Shown here in pieces: positions 50,767-61,848 of a DNA stretch of 64,000 nucleotides. Each line of letters starts with the position of its first letter. The stretch's first letter is position 1. The notes beneath the pieces are model-generated. The model had not been told where the DNA came from. It did no database searches and saw only the letters and a program-made list of their open reading frames with translations. The stretch spans positions 10,910,519-10,974,518 of the forward strand of contig CM041090.1 of the NCBI GenBank assembly GCA_023079485.1, given 5' to 3'. Source of the stretch: Archilochus colubris. Taxonomy: Eukaryota > Chordata > Aves > Apodiformes > Trochilidae. The position numbers and the translations under genes were made by a program.

Positions 50767-53024
50767 CTGATTAGAAAGAAAAAACATCTGTGAGAAAGAT
50801 ATTCCATTTGTTAACATCGAGTAGAAGCAGAAAGGGGTTTGTTTTTGTTTTGGTGTTGGGTTTGTTGGTTTATTTGTTTGGCGGGGGCTGTGGGGCTTGG
50901 GATTTTTTTCTTTGTTTGGGGGGGTTTGGTTTGGTTTGTTGTTTTTTTTTTGGCAAAGTGTACAACAAATACAGCACCTCTGGATGCACAGTCAATAAAA
51001 TTCAAGGCTCAACAAAGCCTTACTTAAGTCACTGGGTACAACCAAATCAGATGCCCCTTCCAGCAGTCAGAGAGACAACCCAGTTTTGAATGAAGATTTC
51101 ATTAAAGCATCCATTAGTGCTGACCACATTATAAAGCACATTTGTACATTTCATCAGTCTTACAAATTAAATGAGAAATGTTGTTAATACATAATAAATA
51201 TATTGTATAAAACAGTATGCTATGCTATGTTATCTAAAACACTCTTATCTACACTTTTTACTCCACGTCATTATGGTACATTTGACAGTGTAGAGCACCT
51301 GCAAACACATCTATTGAATCTTAATTGACACATGTGTCAAATTAAGGCAAACATATCTAAATCTTCATTTCCAAGTATGTTTATGCCTTAGACTGCACTT
51401 AGGAGAATGGCATTTGCTGTAGCACATCATTCATGGCAGCACTTTGCCTACAACAACATGCTCAAGTTTAAGATTTGAAAGTGATATTCATCATTATAAA
51501 AATGCAGTCAGGAAACCCCTTTTTACCAGGACTAATTCTTTCCTACTAAAAGTAAGATAAAAGACAAAACAAAAATTAAAATATTATAATAAAAATAATA
51601 AAAATGGAAAAAAATTTAAAATCTGTCCACAGTTTAAAGCCTGTGAAGCTCTTCAGAAACATGGCAGAGAAGGAAGATTCCCTGTTTTTTCTCTTTTTCC
51701 ACTTCTATAGTTTTCTTTTTTGTTGTAAACTCTTTACAGTAGGTGATACAGGTTTCTGTGCTGCACAAATATTAATATATAGGACTAATATCATTACAGG
51801 AAGTTCATGCTCAGGACAACTTTCCTATTTTAATATTCTTCCATAGAATTTTGGAATGTTTGAAGGTATTCTTCTCCAGTAAACACAGAATTCTAGCAAG
51901 ACCAGGTATTGACCAGTCATCCTCCCTTCTTCTAGATTCCATGTAATAATCTGGGATAAAAATGCAGTAAGAACCTTGGAAGCAGGGTTTACTCTGCCAG
52001 GAACTTTGTATGGCAGTTTGCAGCACAACCTGGCCTTCAGCAGATAGGAATTGCAAACAAACTGCTCTACACACCAGTTGTTAGCAGAATTACCTAGCAA
52101 CTAAGAGGAGCAGAACTTAACCACATTCCACGAGGACGAGGAAGTTCTAGAAAGCAAATTTTTCCAACACCACCTTAGTCCGTGCTCATCCCTCCCTGTC
52201 AGGGTTCTAACTACTAGACTGTTAAGAAAAAACAAAAAAACCCAGCTTCCCAGTCCACTGAGCTCAGAAAAAAAATATCTGCTTAAAAAGTAACAGGGCA
52301 TTTTGTATTGTATGGGGATGGCAGCACTTAATAAGCAGGACTCATCTGAGCTGCTTTTATCCTTCTATTCACCATTTCAGGTTGGTTACAGAACACCACA
52401 GAACTCTCTCAGTTCAGCAAACTGGAGTGCTTAATTACTGTAAAAGATAATCCAGTCTCCTTACACAGTCACTGGGAAAGGGAAGACTTCTGCTACCTAT
52501 GCAAGGAGTCTTAACTACCAACCTCAGCAGCTCTGGAACATTCCAAGGCCAGGTGCTTGCTTTTTGGAAACTACAGTCCTCAAGCTGGATACCTCTGACT
52601 GGCAATCTGAACAGTCTTAACTTACATTCTTTATTTGGATAAATATTCTACCTCTTCTCATACAACTGTTGACATTCTGGTACTTAAATAAGAAAAAAGC
52701 TAATTCTCATAATGGCAGATGTTATGAAGAGCAGCTTCCAACAAAATCATAAACATGTTTTATCTGCACCATAGCCCATGGGAGACACGATTTAGACTAC
52801 TAAAAATAGGAGGACAAGGCTACATGAAGGCAAAAGTTGTTGTTTCTTTTTCCAAAAAATCCAACAGTTACTGTTTAAAGACTTGTTCATAATAGTTTTC
52901 TTCTAAACACTGTGTTAGCAAGGAACAGCATGACCAAGAAACATCTTCAATTCTCAAGCTTCATGGACTGTTACTTTCCTGTATTTTTAAAAGTAAATAA
53001 ACCAATATAAAAATCAATAGTTAC
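50767..53024 (-). other. PHF21A: PHF21A intron between coding exons 2 and 3
   Basis: About 2.3 kb of repeat-poor intron. The notable part is a transcript-strand C/A-rich stretch (50834-50953) close to the exon 3 acceptor. Otherwise nothing is recognised. Confidence 0.75.
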
Positions 53025-53057
53025 CTGTGGATCTTGCTTCATTTGGGCAACCAATTT
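53025..53057 (-). CDS. PHF21A: PHF21A coding exon 2 (33 nt), residues 19-29
   Basis: On the minus strand a T-rich tract ending CTTTCTAG is followed by 33 nt encoding KLVAQMKQDPQ, then CAG|GTAACT. It joins in frame to the previous exon and to the next one; both boundaries are in phase 0. The residues match positions 19-29 of PHF21A and extend its N-terminal coiled coil up to an Asp-Pro break. The exon is unusually short (11 codons) and could be skipped without changing frame. Neighbouring introns are about 4.8 kb (upstream) and 2.3 kb (downstream). Confidence 0.95.
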
Positions 53058-53890
53058 CTAGAAAGAAAAAAAAAAGGCACAGCAATACAATTAATGTTTT
53101 AAAATTCAACATTTTTTTTAAAACTTTGTAAAAGGAAAATATTCCATTAACAGCATGTTGATAGCAAGGCCTGGAATCCAGTCTTATGTAATTTCCAAAT
53201 CCATTCTTTTTAATACATTAAAACTGTTGCACTAAGCCACCAATTTTTCTCCTTCTAAACAGCTCTTGAACAAGTGATGTTTTTTAAGGACCATTTAAGC
53301 CAGCTGGGTAAGATAATCTAATAGCTGTGTCTCCTGTAAAACTGCTTCCTTCTTTGCTTGCAGTCACAAGAACACCAATCACAGATAACTGCTGCAGGCA
53401 CAAAAGCTGTTTGTGTATTCAAAAGCAGAATGTTTCAAGTACTAAGGGTCCATCTGTTTGTTGGCTCCACTGGTACCACATGGAAGACCCATGTTCAGAA
53501 GTATCCTTGCCACTTTTCTCCCTCAAAGAGAGATTGAGATCATTGTAGAAGAGACGCCCTCCACATCCAAAGGAAAGCAGACAGATGATTACCATTCACT
53601 ATTCTTCCTCCTTCACTTCCTTCAGGCAGCTGCAGGAGAATGCTGTCTTTTGCTATGCAAGAAAAAGTTACCAGGATGTCATTAAATAACATTGGAGCCC
53701 AGAATGAAGAGGCAATGTAAACCAAAAACCCCCAGTTTCTTTTTTGCTTGCAGCCATGTTCATTCATCACATTGTCGTGCCTCTTCCACACGTGCAAAGA
53801 ACAACGTACAGTCTATTCTTTCTTCTCTGTTTGCTCATCAAACTAGTAAGAGGAGTGATAACCAGAAGGACAAAGCAAGCAAAACCAATA

Positions 53891-54001
53891 ATCATAGAAT
53901 CATAGAATCATAGAATAGGCTGGGTTGGAAGGGACCTCAGAGATCATCGAGTCCAACCCTTGATCAACTACCGCCACAGTCACTAGACTATGGCACTGAG
54001 T
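53891..54001 (-). repeat. CR1 LINE 3' tail
   Basis: A reverse-complement tail with three or more tandem ATCATAGA units (ATCATAGAATCATAGAATCA), then GGCTGGGTTGGAAGGGACC. It is truncated at TATGGCACTGAG. Confidence 0.92.
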
Positions 54002-55582
54002 GTTTCCCTCCACCTGCATTGATGTCACTCAAGAGATCAACTCTCTTTAAAAGCTTCATTTATTTCATATCCTAAAAGTTGTATTAGTTTTTTTTAAAGC
54101 ATACCACAAAGATAATTCTGTGTCAGACCACAGGCTTACCTGCTGCATTTGTTTCTAGTACTAGCCAACAGCAAACAGAAGCATCTGTACTATGCCTATG
54201 CTGGACAAGCCCAGAGTGTTAAGTCCCATCTTTCAGAAAATTCTATCTCTAATGTCTACATTCTTGTACAGACTCAGGCATAAGACAACATGGTCAGCAA
54301 CTGTAAGCTATTCATACAATATTGCTGAATTTATGAATCACAATATTGCATCATCCAGTCATAAGAAAAACCAAATCTTTTTGCAGTGACCTCAAACATA
54401 AGCTAAGTTGAACATATTTTAAAACTTACTGATCTTTTTGCTATGAAATAAGAGAAGAAAAAAGATGTTTCAGGTTCTTTCCATACATGAGCAGAAAGAG
54501 TCATCCATGAAGTCCAACTCTTCTGTGACAGTAGCTAAATACAACTTTTTTAACACCTCTTGAGATCAAAACTATGAAGATTAGACCATTTCAAAGTAAC
54601 CTTAAGTAAGTCAACACAGTAGCAGAATGAACTACTCAGATGTGCTGCATTTTTTTGCAGGTCAAGAAATAACAGCTTTGACATGGAAGATACTTGAATA
54701 TTCAAGTTGCACTCTTGACATAGCAAGTTCTCTGATCACATCAATTTCTACAGCTACATATGCAGCCATGAGTGACACACTGCACCATGAACCTGGGAGG
54801 ATTTGCTTAGAGTGCAGAGCTGAACTCTGTACATTCATCATGGACACCACTCCACCACTTAAAAAGTGGACAAACTATATCTGTGTGAGTGTTTGTAAGC
54901 TTTTTTAAAGAGTCCTCAGAAAAAAAAAATTAGATAACAGCAAGATGACAATTCATCATGACTCCCAAGTGCTGGCAAAACTAAGAGACACAATGCAGTT
55001 CAAGCATTTCATTTGAAGATTTGTTTGTTGGTTTGTTTTTTTTTGCTAAACCCAGTTTGATTTCTATCAGTGGCCATTTGATTGAGCAGTAACTGCTCAA
55101 ACAGAGTTCAAGCAAAGTTTACTGAAGCACCCAATGTGTTGCTGAAAGTGTTATTATTCAGTGTAAACATTAAGACTTTTAGCCTTAATTATGGGAATGC
55201 ACAGTTTATTGAAGAAAAAAAAAGGCTACATTCTGATATAATGGCTTGTCTTGTTTCACCACTTAAATTCAAATTTAATTAAAGCTGTTTTCAGTGCAGA
55301 GCTCACTTTTAATGAGGACTGGGCAAAGCTAAGCCAAACAGGGTCAAAAAACCTTGAAGTTGTTAAAAAAAATCTTTTGGGACATTTTTCAGTCATCATT
55401 TCTATCCATCATTATTACAAACAAATGCTAACAATTACTCAAAATCCACTTTCTTAAAAATTTTGGTTAGCTTTTGCATAAAAATAAATAAAGATACATG
55501 CAAAAGGTAAATTCTGTTCTGCAAACACAAGCACTTAGTGTTCTGATCACTGTACAGCAGATACTATTGAAAAATCATGCAT

Positions 55583-56664
55583 ATTTGACACTGTCCCACA
55601 CAACATCCTGATCTCTAAACTGGAACAACACAGATCCAATGGATAGACCACTCACTGGATAAGGAACTGGCTGGATGGTTGCACCCAAAGAGTTGTGATC
55701 AATGGATCAATGTTCAAATGGTGATGTGTGACAAGAGATGTTCCTCAAGATGTTCCTCAGTACTCAGAGCAGGGCTGTTTAACATTTTTGATGCTGACAT
55801 GGGCAGTGGAACTGAGTGCACCCTCAGCAAGTCTGACAACACCAAACTGTGTGGTGAAGTCAACACTCGAGAGAAGAGAGGGCATCCAGAGGGACCCTGA
55901 CAGGCTTGAGAAGTGGACTTGTGCAAACTGTATGAAGTTCAATAAGACCAAATGCAAGGTTCTACACCTGGGTCAAGGCAATCCCATGCAAGAATACAGG
56001 CTGGGTTGCTGACAGCCCTGAGAAGAAGGACTTGGTGGGGGGTGGACCAGAACCTTGACATGAGTAATTAATGTGCACTTGCTGCTCAGAAAGCCAACTG
56101 GGTCCTGGGCTGCATCAAAAGAAGCACAGACAGCTGGTCGAGGGAGGTGATTCTCCCACTTTACTCTTTTGAGACCCCACCTGAGGACTGTGTCCAACTC
56201 TGGAGTCCCCAGCATAAGAAGGACATAGAGCTCTCTGAGCATGCCCAGAGAAGAGCCAAAAAAATGATCAGAGCACTGGAGCACCTCCCTATGAAGACAG
56301 GATAAAGAAATAGGGGTTGTTCAGCCTGGAGAAGAGAAGGCTCTGAGGTGACCTTACACAGGCTTTCCAATATCTGAAGGGGGCCTACAAAAAAGCTGGG
56401 GTAGGGCTTTTTGCACCGGCACATAGCAAGAGGACAAGGGGCAATGGTTTCAAACTTGAAGAAGGGAGATTTAGATTAGACATTAGAAAAAAAAAAAATT
56501 CCTGTGAGGGTGGCGAGATGCTGGAACAGGTTGCCCAGGGATGTTGCAGCTGACCCCTCCCTGGAAGTGTTCAAGGCCATTCTGGATGAGGCCTCACAGG
56601 GACCTTGGAACTAGATGTTCTTTAAGGTCCCTTCAAACCCTATCCATTCTATGATTCTATGAAT
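55583..56664 (+). repeat. Older CR1 LINE copy, about 1.1 kb
   Basis: A plus-strand CR1 beginning in the RT domain (TTTGACACTGTCCCACACAA) and ending CCATTCTATGATTCTATG. It has many frameshifts and stops, so it is an old copy. It is antisense to PHF21A. Confidence 0.92.
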
Positions 56665-57855
56665 AATACTTCCTGGTCTTAAACATTTTAATGACTGCAG
56701 CAAAACATCATAGGCAATTTCTGAATCTCCTTGCCCCCGTAACAGAACTTCATTGCAATTTTGAATGCAAGGACCTTGGAGTTTCTGATGAGAGTGAAGC
56801 ACTTGTCTGTAGTTCTGGAAATTCATCTTGAGCTTTTTCAAGTTTTTCTCCCTAGCTCAAAGTGCATATTTCATTTTACTAATCCACCTACACTCTCAAG
56901 TTACTGCACTGTGTTCATCATGGCAGCAACTATTGAGCATCTAGAATGCTTGTTTAGGCAAGTCAAATACCTTGGAAACACTTTCCAAATTGTACATTAT
57001 GGGTTACACTAATTAGTGTAATCATGTTTCTTGTATTCATATTGTAACCATTGTGAGTTACAGATATCCAACAGGAATACTTGGAGAATTGCCTTTAAAG
57101 AAGATCTCATTGATAAATTTAACATTTCAAGTTGTGAGCTACTCTGTGCTTATGGATGTAACAATTTTCTTCCAGTAATTAATATACATATGTGCTCTTA
57201 CATTTGATAAATCAGGGGGTTTTTGTTTTTAATATTTTTCATTTGTATTGTAATGGAATGGCAAACTAGGAATCTACTGCCAGATAGTATCAAATAAGCT
57301 ACCAGTAAAAAGATGCAACATGTAAAAATTTCTGAACCCAAACACCTCTGGTTAGCAAAAATATACAATTACAAGTAAATGAAATTACTAAAGTAGATGA
57401 CAGTCCAGAAAAGAAGCACCAGATTAGACTATGCAGAGCCAGACAGATTTTGTTGGAAAATTCCTCCACCATATTCTTCCACTGCCAATTGGATACTGAA
57501 GTACATATTATATATACTGAAGTATATATACTACTAGTAAAGCTGTTGAGACTGGAGCTGATGAACATAAGAGCTTCCAGAATGTTTTTATAGTTGCTAC
57601 AAAATACTAAAAAAAATAAAATAAAAAAAAAATCCCCACCCACAGCCCGATATGGAGATTTTTCACATTTGCTAAAAAACAACAGGTGGTGGGGTCAAAA
57701 AGCAGAGTACAAATTCTAAAGTAGTTTCAAGCTTATAAAAGAAATATTACTATAGCTGTAGTCCTATTACTTACTGCTACCATTAATAGTAATGCTATCA
57801 CTAATATTAATGCTACTGTTTACTTAAAGAATAAAGCAAGAAAGAAATAAATTAC

Positions 57856-57909
57856 CTGGTGAACCTGAATTTCCACTTTCAGAGCCTCCTGTAGAGTCTG
57901 CAGCTCCAT
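57856..57909 (-). CDS. PHF21A: PHF21A coding exon 1 (start codon exon), residues 1-18
   Basis: The minus strand reads MELQTLQEALKVEIQVHQ and then CAG|GTAAT, a good splice donor. This matches the N-terminus of PHF21A (BHC80) as I remember it. PHF21A is a subunit of the nuclear LSD1-CoREST-HDAC (BHC/BRAF-HDAC) repressor complex; its PHD finger, not in this window, binds unmethylated histone H3 lysine 4. The start is well defined: an in-frame TAG lies two codons upstream (57913-57915), and the ATG has A at -3 and G at +4. The segment begins an amphipathic helix that continues in the next two exons. The exon ends in phase 0. The identification is from recall of the protein, supported by three consecutive exons in the right order, strand and phase. 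Confidence 0.95.
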
Positions 57910-57991
57910 TCTCTACCTTCTCCACTTTCTCTAGAAGTGTCTTTGCTGATTCCAGTGCCTTTAGTTTCTGGTTTCCTCTTTATTACCAGTA
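57910..57991 (-). other. PHF21A: PHF21A 5' UTR part of the start-codon exon
   Basis: The minus strand has a pyrimidine-rich acceptor ending TTTTTCTATAG just above 57991, then 82 nt of leader before the ATG. No other ATG occurs in this leader, so the annotated start is the first AUG of the part visible here. The exon is therefore 136 nt in total, 82 untranslated and 54 coding. Confidence 0.85.
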
Positions 57992-59680
57992 CTATAGAAA
58001 AATAAAGGTTTTGTTTTGATTAGTGAAGGAGATGAGTCAAATTGAAAAAAGATCACAGCCAAGGAGAAATTCAGTAGTGAGCTATATTCAACAGCAGCTT
58101 TCTAGCTTAAACACCAATTATGTTTCAAACACAAGAAGTCTTCAGGCTTCACAAAACGCCTGCTTTAGAGTCACTTAGCCAAGTTTGTTACTTCCCACAT
58201 ACCCAAAGTTGACCTATTTGTCCTTTATCTTAGTTTGCAGGCAGCTATTTCCTACCAAAGTCCTATTGGAGTTGCATGGTAAATTAGAAAATGTAACTAC
58301 TGAGAATGTTTTAAAAATCTGTGTAGACAAGAAAATATTCTGGAGACTAAAACTCTGCTACCCAAACATCAAAAAATTGTTAAAAATAATGGATTTCATT
58401 AACATACTTCCATGATAGTACAGAGCTGTTCTTAGATGGGATGGTCTGCATGCAATGTGACAGAACATTAATATATTAATAATCCACTGCATGAAGTTTG
58501 TGCTGAGTTAGTAACTTCAGTTCAAAACTATTATGAAGGAAAACAAGATGGATAAAAAGCAGCACAAGATTTACTCAAAACCCATAAATTTTAACATACT
58601 TTACTTCTGGAATTGCACTTGTAGAAAATTAATATGAATTTACTATCTTTACTTGTAGTACAAACAAAGAGCTCCTTCCAAAGGAGAAAAGCATTATCAG
58701 CCATACTTTTAAAAGCCTTTAAAGTTGGACATGAGATTTTTGTTCAAAAATACATTTTAAATCTGAGCTTCTGAAACAAAATTAAGATTCCTGTCTCTAT
58801 CCCATATGTTCAAATCACAATGGAACCTGTGTAAAAATTGGATTAAAAGAATCTATTCACACACATACAAGCAGTCTTTTACATACAATACATAGCAAGC
58901 TTTTAAGTCATTTTTCCATCCAGACACGATACAGTAAACTGGAAGAGTGTTAAAATAGTTACTACTTATTTATTATTTGAAAATTGCACAGAATTACTGC
59001 ACAGGTATTGTAGCCAACTTGGAGGCCTTCATAATAGGATTTCATTGTTTTCAAAAGGATATTGGCAGTTTAAATTAGTTATGTAGGCTGTAAAAACAGA
59101 ATCATTCCTGTAAGTTAAGAGAATTTTATTTTAACATTTTCTCAGCACAGCAAACTGAAGTGGTGGTCAAGTTTGTGAACTTCTGAAAATAAAAAGCCAG
59201 GGGGAAAAGGTCATTCTGTTTTGTTTCCTTCAATTAATTTTCTCTTTCCAATCAGAAATTTGTTACAAGAGAAGACCATAAACAGGTTTTGAAAAGCAAT
59301 ATATTTAAACTCATTCTTTGCCAGTGCTGCATACTGTTAGCTTAAAGTTACTTGAATACTGAAGGCCTGATATGACTTTCTAGTCAACACATAAAATGAC
59401 CTTCTGCAAGGGCCACTTCCATATGTGACACAGATGAGAGAAAACAGCTGCCTCTGCAGCACTGCTCTATAAAACTGCAATTTGTATCAAGGGATACATG
59501 GAAATTACATATAGTTCCATGTTCTATTACCACAAACAGTAATGAGAAAACAGTATCCCAGATTATTATTTCCACTCCCTGACAAGAACAGCTATAGCCT
59601 GCATTAAGTCCCTACCACTGCAGTTTCAGAAGGAGCCATGCTTCAGAAAACCATGTGGGAGGTTGGGTAATGAAAATGTA

Positions 59681-60229
59681 CTCTGCCCCTGTGCTCAGCC
59701 CTGGTGAGGCCACAGCTTGAGTCCTGTGTCCAGTTCTGGGCCCCTCAGCTCAGGAAGGAGATTGAGGTGCTGGAGCAGGTCCAGAGAAGAGCAAGGAGGC
59801 TGTGAAGGGATCCAGCAGAATTCCTGTGAGGAAGGGCTGAGGGAGCTGGGGGTGTTGAGGCTGGAGAAGAGGAGGCTCAGGGGAGACCTCATCACTCTCT
59901 GCAACTCCCTGAAAGGAGGTTGGAGCCAGGGGGGGGTTGGGCTCTTTTCCCAGACAACTCTCAGCAAGACAAGAGGGCAGGGTCTCAAGTTGTGCCAGGG
60001 GAGGTTTAGGTTGGAGATTAGAAAGAATTTCTTTACGGAGAGGGTGATCAGACATTGGAATGGGCTGCCCAGGGAAGTAGTGGATTCTCCGTGTCTGGAG
60101 ATATTTCAAAAGAGACTGGATGTGGCACTGAGTGCCATGGGCTGGGAACTGCAGCGGGAGTGGATCAAGGGTTGGACTTGATGATCTCTGAGCTCCCTTC
60201 CAACCCAGATGATTCTACGATTCTGTGAT
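59681..60229 (+). repeat. CR1 LINE fragment, ORF2 C-terminal region
   Basis: A plus-strand CR1, about 550 bp, ending CCCAGATGATTCTACGATTC. It shares the net 2-nt frame-breaking deletion with the copies at 16191 and 18834, and retains the KGWT terminus and stop. It is antisense to PHF21A. Confidence 0.95.
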
Positions 60230-61393
60230 ACTGCTGAAGCAAGAAGTCTTTCCTAAGCCTTGGTAATTGGATTTTGGGGTAAAAAGAAGGGCAGTTTCTT
60301 TCTCAGGGTGTCTTCAATGACTGAGAAGTTACAATTAATAGCTAGTATAACTATATATGAAAGTTAACTGCAAAGCAGCAGAAGAGATGGCTATCTCAGC
60401 TGAGATGCAAAGAATATCCATAATTTTACTACATATGACTGTAAAGCCAAGTATTAGCTCAATGGAAAGATGAGAGGGTCCTTTGTAAAAAAAGATTCAA
60501 CGTACCAAGCCTGAGTAAACACTATTAACACACAACTTAACTTGACAGATATAAACTGTAGCATCAATGGTTCATAAAAACTAATTCAATCTTACTTCAC
60601 TGATGCCTTGAACAGCTAGAAATATTTTTTTTAAATGAAGTGTTAGTGCTTTGCAGAATCAAGTGGTTGCTCAGCCTAGCCATGTTTATAGGGGTTTAGG
60701 CATAGACAAACACTGTCCTACTAAGAAGTTGTATTGTGATGAGTAAACAAAAACCCCAAAATAATTCCAGTAACACATCCTTCACCTCAACACTTGTTAC
60801 AACTTCAAGTTTTGCTTTCATTGTAACTGAAAGTTAGCAGATTATAAATTTCCTTAAATGTTCTTCCTTCAACATAAACCTGAAACAGGTGCCATACAAA
60901 GCAGAGAACAATGGAGCACCTGCATCTCTTGCACACCAAAACACAGTTCCAAGCCTCAGCCACAAAGACTGCTGAGGACAGGAGGTAAATTTTGTGTTTC
61001 TTGGCTTAGTATCAACTCCTGGAGGCAGCAGTCCTCTGTTCAATTTCTTGCTGGCATGCATTTGTTATAAAATATTTCTTTTGTGACTGCTTCAAGACTT
61101 GAAATTTCAACTATGAGAAGTACCCCAATACACCACAGTTAAGGTAGGAGAGGCTTACACACTATCTAAATATTCAGAGACCAAATGAAACCTTAAACTC
61201 TACAATAATAACACCAGTGCATTGGCACTTCTCTATTATTAACTCAATTAAATAAAATCCACATCAGAACCTCTAAAATATCACAAAGCTATTTAAATTA
61301 TCACTATTTGAGAAACTACCCTAGAAACACAGCAGACAAAGTAAATATATATATTTTTCTACTTTATTTATATGACTATTTTTAAAATTTATT

Positions 61394-61419
61394 ACATATA
61401 TATATATGTATATATATAA
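61394..61419. repeat. TA microsatellite
   Basis: A (TA)n run with one G interruption. Confidence 0.9.
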
Positions 61420-61807
61420 GTTAGGACCCATGCAAAAACCATGAATGCCTTCTGTGTGTATGGAAGGATTCCAAGTTAGAATTTTAGACAGAAGTCTTTC
61501 TGTGCCAAAAATCCTCTCAAACATATTGTTTTTCACATTACCCAAAACCCATTATTTTTGAGCAGATTAATTTAAATGTCTACCATACTTCAGACCCCTA
61601 GGCCCAAAACTTATCCATACAGTTACATTTTTTTATAGGACTGGGCTTTCCATTAGTAACATTTACTTTTTAAGCTTTAGTTTCTGAAAATATGAATAGA
61701 TAAGACTTTGGGTTTTGTAAATGTCAAACTTTTTCAGGAATGAATGCCCAAAATTAATATCATCTATTCTTAGGTAAACCACCTTAGCCCTGAGATGAAG
61801 TACTTAC

Positions 61808-61848
61808 CAGTCTTGACAAAGTTACTCCCTTCAGCTCTTTACCCACTC
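61808..61848 (-). other. PHF21A: Probable PHF21A non-coding 5' leader exon (41 nt)
   Basis: The minus strand shows a long pyrimidine tract ending TTGTTTTTGTAG, 41 nt, then CTG|GTAAGTA, close to the ideal donor. The 41 nt contain no ATG. It sits 3.8 kb upstream of the start-codon exon on the same strand, as expected for one of the multiple 5' UTR exons known in PHF21A. Splice-site quality is the only direct evidence; I have not compared it with any transcript. Confidence 0.65.

Larger units (their letters stand above)
53058..57855 (-). other. PHF21A: PHF21A intron between coding exons 1 and 2
   Basis: About 4.8 kb of intron. It contains a CR1 (55583-56664, antisense to the gene), a short CR1 tail (53891-54001, same strand as the gene), and a possible 15-nt microexon at 54140-54154 described in the findings. 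The remainder is AT-rich and unremarkable. Confidence 0.7.
57992..61807 (-). other. PHF21A: PHF21A intron between leader exon and start-codon exon
   Basis: About 3.8 kb of AT-rich intron. It holds one CR1 fragment (59681-60229), inserted antisense to the gene, and a TA repeat (61394-61419). Nothing else is recognised. Confidence 0.6.

Noticed and set aside
57299..57682. 127-codon minus-strand frame just downstream of PHF21A exon 1
   Set aside because: Intronic, Phe/Ser-rich from AT-rich sequence; no recognisable motif and no splice continuity with the flanking exons.
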